This document shows, one piece after another, positions 1 through 9,411 of a stretch of 64,000 bases of DNA. The stretch spans positions 2,970,487 to 3,034,486 of the forward strand of contig MU006216.1 in assembly GCA_010093685.1 (NCBI GenBank), read 5' to 3'. The notes under the pieces are model-generated. The model was given only the letters and a program-made list of their open reading frames with translations, did not search any database and had not been told where the DNA came from. This DNA comes from Ophiobolus disseminans (Eukaryota > Ascomycota > Dothideomycetes > Pleosporales > Phaeosphaeriaceae). Position numbers and translations under genes: made by a program. How positions within the stretch are numbered: position 1 is the first letter of the stretch; every line of letters begins with the position of its first letter.

Positions 1-411
1 TCGAAGTCGCGGAATTTGGTATGCACTAGCGAAGATGTACATCTCGACTGCCGCCTCCGCATACTCCGCCGTGCCATCCCTGCCCTCATTCCACATGAGA
101 GGATGGTCAGGATCGAAGTATTCCGATCCCGGGTAGCCCATCAGTGAGAAAACACTGACTTGACTTTTGATCTCGGCCCACCGAAAACTCGGCTGCTCTC
201 GGTGTTCATGGCAGTCGTGTCTGAGCCATGCAAGGAATATATCGAAGCCTCGGATCGAGATTTTGTTGAGCTTGACAGACTCGATGCCAGGGAAGCAAAA
301 GGTGCTCTCGAGACTAGGAGCGCACATCTTGAGGATTATGCAGTGGACACAGAAGGTGTATGACTTGGGGATGGGTTCGTTCTCGGTGATCCAAATTTGA
401 GAATCTCGTGT
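1..411 (-). CDS. BTB/POZ-like protein, partial at left edge
   Basis: The minus-strand reading frame is open from about position 411 to the window edge. It reads like a fungal BTB/POZ protein. An N-terminal stretch with FCVHCIILKMCAPSLES resembles the BTB core, where a substrate-like strand is followed by a helix. A later segment, AEAAVEMYIFASAYQIPRL, matches the helix shared with the two BTB genes to the right (AAVEMYIFAQTYEIARL in the third). Splice signals at 412-457 look good (GTAAGG donor, GCTGAC branch, GTGCAG acceptor), but neither nearby upstream ATG joins in frame. The start is therefore unresolved and the gene may be damaged. BTB domains usually mediate dimerisation or Cul3 adaptor functions; no role can be assigned here. 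The C-terminus lies outside the window. Confidence 0.6.
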
Positions 412-881
412 CTGCACCCGTTGTCAGCATGATACTCAAAACAGCCCTTACAGTAGAACGGACAACTCATCCTTCGTGTGCGGTTTGACCGCACCCGGAG
501 ATGTCATGGTATCGTGAAGCTGGTGGGTGATGTGAGGTGTAAGAAGAAGAAAAGTAAACACCTAAGGGTACGTTTTATGCTTGGATGCCAAGACCGAAAG
601 GCAGGAGGTGAGAGATCAGCGTCTCGCAAAACTAACAAAGGTAAAAGATAACTCAGTCCTTCACCTCAAATCAGGACTTTGCGAGCATCGAGTCTCTCAC
701 CAACCTCAACGTTGACATTCTTCCTCAAGCATCTCGCAACGTCCCTCTTTACTTCCAAGGTTCCTTTTCTTCTCTTTACCCTTATACCTTTACCCTCACT
801 CATTTCCGATCTTTTTGATTTGCTTATCAACGCCTCTTCCCAACAACCTATAATTCTCCACCACATCCACCAAATACTGCC
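412..881. other. Spacer between BTB genes
   Basis: It holds the unresolved 5' end of the left-edge BTB gene, including a possible intron at about 412-457. On the minus strand at about 800-881 it holds an out-of-frame continuation of the next BTB gene, discussed there. No independent gene is seen. Confidence 0.5.
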
Positions 882-1637
882 TCAGCAACGTCCCAATATT
901 CCCCTATCAAAACAGAAGAACTCCGTAAAGCACATTACGAGCCACCGACGAACCGGATTCCCCGCCTCGGTAAGCTCATACGCGCGCCGAATCGTCTCCG
1001 TCGAGACGAAGCTCGCAGACTCGAATACGTCGCTCATGTCGAACTCGTCTTCCAGCCCATCATCCGGGAAGACACTCTTTCTTTTTGCTTTCAAAGCCCG
1101 CGCAACATCGTAACACCACCCCAGTCTATCCACAGCAGCTTGCTCTAGTAGAGAAATGTCGTATCGATGCGCGAAGGTATACATCTCCACCGCCGCTTCC
1201 GCAATCTCCCACACGGCCTCTACGTCGACAAGTTGGGGAGTCATATCCGGCATAATCGGATCACCAGATAAATTCCACCATCTCACGCCATCTAATCCGC
1301 ACATCAACTACGCGTTATGTCAGCCGAGTTTCCACCTTCCACAGACTTGAATCTAGCTTAGAATGAGAGGGAAAAAAATATGATTAACGTACCCACGCTC
1401 CCCTCCCCACTACCTCACACCCCCCCTGGTCCCTCGAACACATCGTCCGCAACCACCCGACAAAGACATCGAACATATCCGGCGCGATGTCGCTGAGCAC
1501 TACACTACTGCTACCTTTGAATAGGGCGGCAAAAGCGGGTGCGAAGAGCGTGAGTAGGGAGCGTATGATAGTGAATGTCTTAGTAGGGGTATTGGGGAAG
1601 GATATTTTGATAGTGACGAGGTCGTGTCTGTCATGGC
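882..1637 (-). CDS. BTB/POZ-domain protein, second of a tandem array
   Basis: Two exons are supported. Exon 1393-~1637 reads DLVTIKISFPN, FTIIRSLLTLFAPAFAALF and VLSDIAPDMFDVFVGWL, the BTB core fold order. Exon 882-1307 carries the helical part with AAVEMYTFAHRYDISLLEQA and a PVRRWLVMCFTEFF segment. The phase-0 intron 1308-1392 has GTACGT and CGGCTGAC...TAG signals. The 5' end is not resolved: the frame is closed upstream of about 1637, so another exon is expected. The predicted frame stops at 882, but the family tail (QYLVDVVENYRLL) continues in another frame immediately downstream. The same break occurs in the next paralogue. The gene is either truncated, frameshifted, or spliced in a way I cannot see. 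Confidence 0.6.
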
Positions 1638-2080
1638 TTTAGTAATTTGAAGGGGAGAACGGTGAGGAGTTGACTGACAGGTCGGATTTAGTGAGGATTT
1701 GGGCGCGGAGGAGTAGGGGGCTGGTTGTGATGACAGTGTTGGTGTCGGTGTTGGTATCTGTACCTGTGTTTGATATGGTGGTTCTATAATATATTTAGAT
1801 CCAATGAACTTTACGTGGATATTTGGGGTATGTAGTAGTGGCTGGCAAGCTAGGTGGTTTGCCACTCATTGCGTTTGGAAGCTTAAAGTCATGTTGGGGA
1901 CATAGTGGTATTTAAAGAAAGATTATGCAAACAGAAAACGACCTCAATCGATGCTGAGTGATGCCAAAGCAGATACTCGCTCAAATATACGCCATGGTTG
2001 TCGTTGCAACTCCTTTGTAGATGACCATTACCAGGTACAGTCCACAGCCTGTTTGTCTTATCCCATGCCCCTTCGGTATA
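1638..2080. other. Spacer between BTB genes
   Basis: About 440 bases. It probably contains an unresolved first exon of the BTB gene to the left, around 1640-1860 on the minus strand, where a proline-rich frame is open. Nothing else is recognised. Confidence 0.4.
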
Positions 2081-3143
2081 TTATATGCTATTGCCATCGT
2101 ACCCTGCTGTTCGCAAGAGCAATCCTTGCTGAGTACTCAAGGTGGCGCGACGCGTCGACCCTGATTTCACATGTTCTAGCCTCAGCGTTGTCCGCATGCT
2201 CATTAAAGGAGCAGTCATCGCGGATCTGGCAATATCGTAACATGCGCTCCTCATCGTCGTTGAGTTCCCTGCGCTTGTATTCCCTGGCGACGTCAACCAA
2301 ATACTGGAGTGGTAGAGTAGATCTACCATGGCATCACCATCTTCGCTAAAGAACTCGGAAAAACCGATGACGAACCTTTTGCGGAGCGGACTATCCTTGG
2401 TAGTGTTCTCGTAAGCTCGCTTGATGGTCGGTGCGCAGACAAATGTATCGTACTCGGAGAAGGTGTAGGCGACGCTCTGGCACCATATAAGCCGATCCAT
2501 GGCATCCTGACAGAGACGGGCGATTTCGTAGGTCTGAGCAAAGATGTACATCTCGACAGCGGCTTTGACAACCGCACAAATTGTTGCCTCGGTTACGTCA
2601 TCGAAAATAACTGGGTCGCCTTTGACATTGCTCAATGTGTAGCCGTTCTTTCGAAATACAAACTGGAAACATAGTCAGCGAAAGTCTTCAGAGGAAAAGG
2701 TGTGGACATGAAGTGAATTTTCGGAACTTGTCTATAACTTCATGGTCTCAACACAGAGGTATCAAGACTCGTGAACTTTTTGGTACTCGGAGTGAGCTAA
2801 CATACCCAGTCGAGCTGCGGGTGAACACCTTGGTGGAGCACAGCAGTGAAGGGTGGGCGCCAGGACTCCGTCACCAGCCAACCTAAGAAGACATCGAAAG
2901 TCTCAGGCGAGACATCGTCGATCTTGATAGCCTGAACGCTGTGATGCGCGAACAATTTGGCGAAGTTGGGTGCACAGAACGTGAGGAGCTGACGCAGAAC
3001 CTTGAAAGTTTCATGCTCGCTTCCGGAACATACTTCCACTTCCACAATTTCTGGGCTGTAAGACATTAGCGTGACAAGTAATGACTTTGGTTGTTACTGT
3101 CTTACATTTGTGCCTCGTTGTTGAATTCCATATCGTCTGCCAT
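2081..3143 (-). CDS. BTB/POZ-domain protein, third of a tandem array
   Basis: Three exons join in frame: 3106-3143 (ATG at 3143), 2806-3055 and 2081-2662. The introns are 3056-3105 (50 bases, phase 2) and 2663-2805 (143 bases, phase 0, branch CGCTGAC). The protein shows the BTB core (EIVEVEVCSGSEHETFKVL, LLTFCAPNFAKLF, IDDVSPETFDVFLGWL), then GDPVIFDDVTEATICAVVKA, AAVEMYIFAQTYEIARL and PLRKRFVIGFSEFF. As modelled it has 193 residues after the second intron. From about 2315 the frame becomes uncharacteristic, while another frame reads QYLVDVAREYKRRELNDDEE, which looks like the authentic family tail. It is paralogous to the genes on either side in sequence and strand, so tandem duplication is likely. 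Function is unknown. Confidence 0.65.
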
Positions 3144-3466
3144 GTTACTTTGAGAATCCTGTCGATTTGAGAGTTGAGAGATTGGTGGATTGTAGGAAGA
3201 AGAGAGGAGCGGAGCCTGCGGTGGTACCTTTATACGAATAGGAGGGCGCCAGATGCGGCTGTTTGGCAAAGTGAGAAAAGGTATCGCAGTGAGTGAGCGG
3301 TTGGGACTGAAGACCTCTTCTCTTACTTCTCAGATGTTGGTACAGTTGCACTTTGTATCGTATAGAGAAGCAACTTAATCAATTGCGCTATCGCTCCGCC
3401 AATGCTATCAGTGGTATCATAATGTTTATGCAAAGCTTTTCAGTACGCCGGTATGCCAAAATAATA
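3144..3466. other. Intergenic spacer
   Basis: It is the promoter side of the third BTB gene and the 3' side of ALG11. No gene is seen. Confidence 0.5.
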
Positions 3467-5214
3467 CTACCTCTTCTTCGCTCGGTCAACCTGGAGGGCG
3501 ACAAGCTTCTCCATGTTGGTCAGCCACTTCTCTGAGAAGCCACGGTCGGTGAAGCGCTCGGCTGACTTGCGCGCTCGGTGTCGCATCGCCAGTGTTTCTT
3601 GCGGTGACAATGTGAGTGCTTTGTAGAAGCCGTCTGCGTACTCTTTGGCTGTCGTGGCATGGAACCCTATACTTTGTTAGTATAAGTGAACATGTGCTTG
3701 TTGAGTATTAAGCATACCTGTAGGCTTCCCTTCCACTTCAACCACAATGTCTAGCTTCGGACCACCAGAGTCATTCACGACCGAGATCAGCCCTGCGGCT
3801 TGATACTCCACCACGCCAATCCCAAAGTGTTCATTCCACATGCCATTGACGCCCACGCTCGCTGATGCCATCCATTCCAGCATCAGTGGCCACGGCGCGT
3901 CGCAAAGAAACTCGGTGTTATCGTCGATCTTAAGCTCATGGGCCAACAATCGTAGCTTGTACACTCGCTTCGCATCGTCGTGGGATCCTCGTACTGAGCC
4001 AATGAGTATCAACTTCGGGACTTGGTCTGGGTAGGCTTTGAGCTTAGGGTTGGAGTGGATGAAGGAAGCGAATGCCTCAAGTATGAGTTGGTGGTTCTTC
4101 TCGGGTCGAAACTGCGCAATGTAGAGCAGGTAAGGACCTCGCTTCTTCTCGCTTGCTTCTGACACCTCCACGGCTTCTGTGACATCCTCGACTGCGACGG
4201 GTGGGAACACAACGGTGATATCCTTGTTCACGAGCTGACTACGTTGCTGACGGTATGAGCCCCATAGCGACTGGATATGGCTCTGTGTCCACGTCGAGTT
4301 GGTCATGACGACATCGATGGTGCTGCCAACTTTGCTGTAGAGCTTCGCAAACAGCTGCCAGTACTTCTTCTTAGCCACCCCTCGATATCCCTCCCCTGTT
4401 CCAGCATTGACACCTTGTCCCCCTGCCTGCAGCGAGTCTAGCATGTCGGTGGAGATGGTAGGGTAGTGGACGTATGCGCCGGTGGGTACGTCAGGAAAGA
4501 ACGACGAAGATAGCGCAAGCGCGAAGGCATAGCCCATGGTATCGATGAAGATGTCTGGTACGAGGAGTGAAAATGCATCGTAGGCCAGAACAATTGATCC
4601 CAGCGACTGTCCCAACAGTGTGAAGCGTGGCCAAGTGCTAGCAAGTACCCAATTGCGTGTTGTGAGGTAGAGGAAGTGGACGGTCGGCGGATGCAGGTGG
4701 ATGTTGAACCGGTCCTTGACGCGCTTCAGTATGACGTCCTTGTGGGCATCGTGGTCACCGGTGTAGACTACACAGACCGCATCGGGCCAGCGCTTTTGGG
4801 TGGCTCGGATAGCTGCCCATAGCACTCGTTCGCCACCTCCGCCTGCATTGCTGGAGCATATGAGTCAGCATACATCATTAAGTATGCAAACTTCATTACG
4901 TACCAGAAGGGGTGGAAGAAGCCGACGATGCCCTTCCAGTCTGCGCCCGCCGTCCCTCCGTTTACTGCGCTGCCGACCGGGGAGGGAGCTATGTTTTCCC
5001 AGTCATCGTCTTCTCTGCTCTTCTGCTTATGTTCTGTTTCGAAGTTCTTGGTCTCTGTGGCGACCCTGTCCAGTAAAAGCTGCCGTCTTGTGGAGGACGA
5101 TCGACGCAGTCGGTGACCCACCAGCTCTGCGAGCAAGCACAGCGTTTTCGGGAGGAATGCGACGGAGATAACGGCGGGAACAAGAAGCGAGAGGAAAATG
5201 GCCAGGAGCGCCAT
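3467..5214 (-). CDS. ALG11: GDP-Man:Man3GlcNAc2-PP-dolichol alpha-1,2-mannosyltransferase
   Basis: ALG11 adds the fourth and fifth mannoses to the lipid-linked oligosaccharide on the cytosolic face of the ER. Exons 4904-5214, 3718-4850 and 3467-3666 join in frame to 547 residues. Introns are 4851-4903 and 3667-3717. The start at 5214 gives a hydrophobic membrane anchor (MALLAIFLSLLVPAVISVAF). The first splice rebuilds the family signature FFHPFCNAGGGGERVLW. Other landmarks are the GT-B N-domain TMGYAFALAL, the region PYLLYIAQFRPEKNHQLIL, and the nucleotide-sugar site HFGIGVVEYQAAGLI followed by SGGPKLDIV. The C-terminus ends RAKKR. Length is normal for fungal ALG11. It is divergent from the COX18-like gene with only 208 bases between starts. 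Confidence 0.96.
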
Positions 5215-5422
5215 GGTAACAATATCAGCGCAAAGCGGAGGAATGCAGAAGGTGAAGCATGAGAAACTGTACACGTAGACTCGACGAAGCTTGACGTGAC
5301 AAGTGGGATGGTCCCTGGCCGGCCCGCCAACGTGGAACACCGCGCTAGGCTCACGTCAAGCTTCTCGGGGGTCCGATGGCTGGTGCATTCACCAATCTGC
5401 AACACCACAAAAACGTCACGAC
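5215..5422. promoter_or_regulatory. Short shared divergent promoter region ALG11/COX18
   Basis: The start codons of ALG11 (minus) and the COX18-like gene (plus) lie 208 bases apart. All 5' regulatory DNA of both genes is therefore shared or overlaps the neighbour. An open frame extends upstream of the COX18 start to 5303 but encodes no targeting-like peptide. No specific motif is claimed. Confidence 0.5.
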
Positions 5423-6400
5423 ATGCTTTCCTCGAGGCTGCTGCGACAATCGGCACGCCAATTGCTCTCGCGACGGCCCAATGCGTCTTCGGCAGCAGCC
5501 TGTCCCCGCGCCTTCCATGCCTCGGCTCCACGACAAGACCCTGTCCTCGATGCCGTGCTCTACCTGCCCCACGAGATGATGAACCTCCTCCACACTAGCG
5601 TGCCCTGGTATGCGGCCATCCCTCTCACGGCCTTCATCACGCGTGGTGTTCTGGTCACGACGGCTGGAGCATGGGCACGTTCACTCACAGCACGATACGT
5701 CGGTCTGCACCCGCTCCGGCAGGCGCTGGCCTTCCAGAAACGAGATGAGATACTACAGAGAGGCAACTTTCGCGATCCAAAGCAAGCAACGCTCGTGGTG
5801 AAGAAAGAGGTCAACGACGAGGTGGCCAAGCTTGACAAGAGGTGGAAGGTCACACTCAGAGGACAGATCAGCTGGACCTTTGCTCAAATCCCCATATTTT
5901 TTGCAATGGCCGAGACCATCAGGCAGAAATGCGCTGCTCGAGACGGCCTACTAGGCATGGGCTTCTCGTCTATTCGAGGACAGGACACTGCCGTCGGCGA
6001 GGGAACCACCACCATCAGCAGTTGGTTCGAGCCATCGCTTGCTAATGAGGGCATGCTCTGGTTCCCGGACCTGCTGCTCCCCGACCCTACAGGCGTTCTT
6101 CCATTCGTTGTATCCGGCCTCATGTTCACCAACATATACACAACGAAGAACACTGTGCACAACGATGCAAACTGGCCAAATACTTTTCGAAAAGTTCTCC
6201 TTGGCATTTCACTTCTAGTCGGACCTCTTTGCCTGCACATGCCAGCTGCGCTCATGCTTTATTGGGGTTCAAGTACTTCATCTGTCATGCTTTGGAACGT
6301 CTGGCTGGACTGGAAATACCCGGCCCCGCGAGGCCTCACCGCCTGCAAGAGGCCACTCCAGATGCCGCCAGTGCCGGCACACCGAAGCCGTAAGATCTAA
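5423..6400 (+). CDS. COX18: Mitochondrial inner membrane insertase, Oxa1 family (COX18/OXA2-like)
   Basis: A single exon of 325 residues. The chosen ATG at 5423 begins a strongly basic, serine/arginine-rich mitochondrial presequence (MLSSRLLRQSARQLLSRR) followed by an AFHAS processing-like site. The in-frame ATG at 5303 adds residues unlike a presequence. Membrane segments include VPWYAAIPLTAFITRGVL, the stretch around WTFAQIPIFFAMAETIR, GVLPFVVSGLMF and LLGISLLVGPLCLHMPAAL, in the Oxa1/YidC order. The loop HPLRQALAFQKRDEIL is typical of COX18. COX18 exports the C-terminal tail of Cox2 across the inner membrane during cytochrome oxidase assembly. An OXA1 assignment is less likely because the long C-terminal ribosome-binding tail is absent. 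Confidence 0.85.
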   Translation: MLSSRLLRQSARQLLSRRPNASSAAACPRAFHASAPRQDPVLDAVLYLPHEMMNLLHTSVPWYAAIPLTAFITRGVLVTTAGAWARSLTARYVGLHPLRQALAFQKRDEILQRGNFRDPKQATLVVKKEVNDEVAKLDKRWKVTLRGQISWTFAQIPIFFAMAETIRQKCAARDGLLGMGFSSIRGQDTAVGEGTTTISSWFEPSLANEGMLWFPDLLLPDPTGVLPFVVSGLMFTNIYTTKNTVHNDANWPNTFRKVLLGISLLVGPLCLHMPAALMLYWGSSTSSVMLWNVWLDWKYPAPRGLTACKRPLQMPPVPAHRSRKI

Positions 6401-7537
6401 TACACGCATTCCCCACTATGTTTTCCTGTGTACTAGAACTCTCTACAAGTATAAAGCAAAGTGTATCCTGTCGCTACGTACTAGCATTTGGCCCCGAAAG
6501 CCAACGAGCGTCGGAGCACCTGTCTAGACGATTGTTCTTTGCTGAGCTCGTACTTCATGTCTGGGTCGGACTGCCGCTCATTTGGCTCCCGGCACACTCT
6601 TATCACGTCTTTCGATTCGTGGTCATGATACTCACACCATCGATGATTTGGATCGTTGTCCGCATCATTTTGGTCAACACGACCCAGTATCAGGACTAGA
6701 ACCTCGGTGAGGAAGTCACCCGGCATGGTCGCCCACCTATCCTTGTCTTTCTTGATGTCGGCTACGTCGATGTAGTGCGCATAGCACCCAATCAAATATC
6801 GCCAGGCCCGATTGGAGTGGCAGCCTATGGCAAACATTCCGGATGACAGTAGGACAGGGATACGTCTCGGTCACGCAACTGAAGCGCTGCCAGGCCAGCA
6901 TGACGGCATCCCTGAAGCCCGTGACTTAGTACGTGATAGCGAAGGTGTAGAGGTCGAGCAATCGACCGAAGACCTGGCCGCGGTTTGTGAGGAAGGACGC
7001 CAAGTACCAGGGAAGATCCTCACTGTCCGAGTCCTCACTGTCCGAATCCTCGCTGTCCGAGTCTTCTATAGTCGTGTTGTTCGCCTCGCTGCAATCTTCT
7101 TCATACTCCTCTTTTTCTTCCTCCAAGCTGCCGCTCTCTGACCCCTCAGTCATATCCACCACCATGCTCTTGGCCGTTGCAGCTGCCGACTCCATCTCTT
7201 CTTTCATCCCAGCTACCACAATGCGATGTTCATATACCAAGGTACAGAATGCTTGTAGTGTTTCGCCGCGCACGTGATCTAGCTCAATGACTTCCGAGTG
7301 TATCGCCGTTCGCTTGAACCAGGCGGAAGACTTATCAAGCCGGCTACGATGGATCCAGAGTGCAGTTGTCGAATCGCCATCTCTGACTTGAACCTTGATG
7401 GGCACGTCAGGAACGGCCCTTTCACGTCAGTAATAGCAAGATTGCCGCAAGAGTAGTTTACTGTGCAGCTTTCGATGTTCTCTTGCGCTTCTTCGTGACG
7501 ATGGCTTCCGTGGGCCCGCTTGTTGGAGTTGCTTCTA

Positions 7538-7599
7538 CGGAGGTGCATTTCAAAAGTCTTTTCCCACCCCCCTGGTCAGCGCACGGGGCAACAACAGGG
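7538..7599 (+). repeat. Left terminal inverted repeat of the mariner element
   Basis: 62 bases identical to the reverse complement of 9006-9067. It starts CGGAGGTGCATTTCAAAAG and ends CAACAACAGGG. The first mismatch is at 7600 (A against G). Confidence 0.95.
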
Positions 7600-7669
7600 A
7601 TAATCGGCCCGATTCCTATATGACGTATCCTTTCTCTCTTCTCTCTTCTCTCTCCTCTGGCAACGACTC

Positions 7670-8980
7670 TTGCCCTCTTCTGTGTATGATCCAATCATGC
7701 CTGTCTTTGATCTTGCAACTCGTGCTTTAATTATAGCCTACAAGGCTGATGGGAAAACAAACCAAGAGATCACTGGGTTGACTGGTGTTGAGAAGCGTAC
7801 AATCAACTCAATCTACGCAAGGGCAATTGAGAGAGGCTTTGATCCTGCTCTAAGGCCTATGAAATTAGAGAACAAGCACGTTGAAGATGCGTCATGATCT
7901 GGGAGGCCTTCGAAACAACAGGAAGCCTCTGAGAAGGTTGTAAGCCTTGTGAGAAGAGATCGGTATGGCAGAGAGAAAACCTGTGCTAATATTGCTGGTG
8001 ATCTTAGTCAAGATGGCCTAGATATCTCAGCCTCTACGGTGTGGAGAGTACTCAGAAAAGCAGGATACAAGAAGACAAAGCCAACCAGGAAACCTGGGTT
8101 GACGAAACAGATGAGGAAGGAGAGGCTAGCGTGGTGCCTTGAGCACAAAGATTGGACTCTTGAGGATTGGAAGAATGTTATTTGGACAGATGAGACTGCT
8201 GTTGTACTTCTTCATCGGCGTGGAGGGTACAGACTTTGGAGGAGGGTTGATGAGGCTGTTGTTAAGAGCTGTATTCGTGAGAGATGGAAAGGTTACTCTG
8301 AGTTCATGTTCTGGGGTTGTTTTACATACGAGAAGAAAGGACCTTGTCATTGCTGGAGGCCTGAAACAAAGCAAGAGAAGGAAGAGGCTGCAAGAAAGAT
8401 TGATGAATTGAATGCTGAGTTAGAGCCTCTGATGAGAGAGAGCTGGGAGCTTGAAACAGGCATGCAGCGGCTTGGTCTCCGTGCAAAGCCTGGCAAGAAA
8501 CCTGAGTGGAGATGGAATCAAAAGAATGGCAAATTATCACGAGGCAAGGGCTCAGGCATAGACTGGTGGCGGTACCAGTCAATTATCATGCGGCCAAAAT
8601 TGATTCCTTTTGCAAAGGAGTGCATGAAAGAGAGGCCTAGTACTGTGATCCAAGAGGATAAAGCACCTGCTCACAGCCATCACGTTCAACGCTGGGTGTA
8701 CAGTCAAGAGCACGTAGCACAGCTCCTTTGGTGCGGCAATTCACCTGACTTGAATGCTATTGAGCCTTGCTGGTTTTGGATGAAGAGATTCACAACAAAG
8801 AAAGGAGCTCCTAAGAATAGAGCTCAGGCTATTCGTGCGTGGGAACAGTGCTGGGATGAGCTGCCTCAAGAGAAGATACAAGCCTGGATTGAGCGTATCC
8901 CAATCCATATCAAACAGATCATTGACTTGGAGGGAGGAAATGAGTACAAGGAGGGCAGAAATGTACGTAGGACTGATTGA
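7670..8980 (+). pseudogene. Tc1-like transposase with one in-frame stop
   Basis: The frame runs from 7670 (or the second ATG, 7697) to 8980 and is broken only by TGA at 7895-7897. The first part is a helix-turn-helix DNA-binding region (ALIIAYKADGKTNQEITGL, VEKRTINSIYARAI). After the stop, reading continues with SGRPSKQQEASEKVV and a second HTH (LDISASTVWRVLRKAGYKK). The catalytic core shows D in VIWTDET, D in QEDKAPAHS and E in NSPDLNAIEP, with 34 residues between the last two. A charged insertion (about residues 230-290 of the joined frame) separates the first and second catalytic motifs. ATG at 7949 could start a protein with the catalytic core but without the first HTH. Without suppression of the stop, this copy is probably non-autonomous. 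Confidence 0.85.
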
Positions 8981-9005
8981 AATCAATTCTATCGGGCCGA
9001 ATTAC

Positions 9006-9067
9006 CCCTGTTGTTGCCCCGTGCGCTGACCAGGGGGGTGGGAAAAGACTTTTGAAATGCACCTCCG
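9006..9067 (-). repeat. Right terminal inverted repeat of the mariner element
   Basis: 62 bases, the exact reverse complement of 7538-7599, followed by the TA duplication at 9068-9069. Confidence 0.95.
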
Positions 9068-9411
9068 TAAGGCGCGCAAACGCTTGGCACCTTCGGAGGC
9101 ATTTGGTCTAACCATGTTGATCGATGTTAGATAGGAATACACAATCTAAGCAATATTTGGTATGTGTGGCCGCGAAGGCCAAGGCGGGGAACCTGGCATA
9201 ACACAACAACGCGGAAGCACGTGATGCGGTTGACTGCAGCGGTGGCTGAAATTGGGCCAACGACGTGCTTGCGTCCGAGAAAGTGACAGGGCGAATATTG
9301 CACAAGAGTTGAAAAAATGATAGCAATTGGCTATGAACGCCGAACAAACAGGACAACTCCCGCATCGCTTGCAAATATACCACCAGCTTCACCGCTCCCG
9401 TGCTGGCCCAC

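Larger units (their letters stand above)
7538..9067 (+). mobile_element. Tc1/mariner-superfamily DNA transposon, 1530 bases
   Basis: The element is delimited by inverted ends starting CGGAGGTGCATTTCAAAAG and flanked by TA on both sides (7536-7537 and 9068-9069), the target duplication of the Tc1/mariner superfamily. The terminal repeats are identical over 62 bases, and similarity continues for roughly 15 more with small differences. The interior carries one transposase frame on the plus strand. Catalytic spacing is DD34E (see transposase), so it belongs with Tc1-like rather than pogo/Fot1 (DD35D) elements. It sits in exon 1 of a BTB gene in opposite orientation. Identical repeats and an almost open transposase suggest recent insertion and little repeat-induced mutation. 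Confidence 0.95.
6481..9115 (-). pseudogene. BTB/POZ gene interrupted by a mariner element and further mutations
   Basis: The start ATG is at 9115. Codons run to the TA at 9068-9069, where a transposon interrupts; reading resumes at 7537 in the same frame. Exon 1 ends in KKRKRTSKAAQ. A phase-2 intron (about 7420-7465) leads to VPIKVQVRDGDSTTALWIHR, HSEVIELDHVRGETLQAF and LVYEHRI, a BTB core. An acidic DSDSED repeat tract at about 7019-7066 follows, then LLDLYTFAITY. Two further lesions are visible. A TAA lies at 6926-6928, directly inside a segment that otherwise continues as VTGFRDAVMLAWQRF. A frame change near 6800 must be crossed to reach RYLIGCYAHYIDVADIKK. With an insertion, a stop and a frameshift, the gene cannot make a full BTB protein. 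Confidence 0.8.

Noticed and set aside
5303..5422. Upstream extension of COX18 to an earlier in-frame ATG
   Set aside because: The added 40 residues are not presequence-like, whereas ATG 5423 begins a clear basic mitochondrial presequence.
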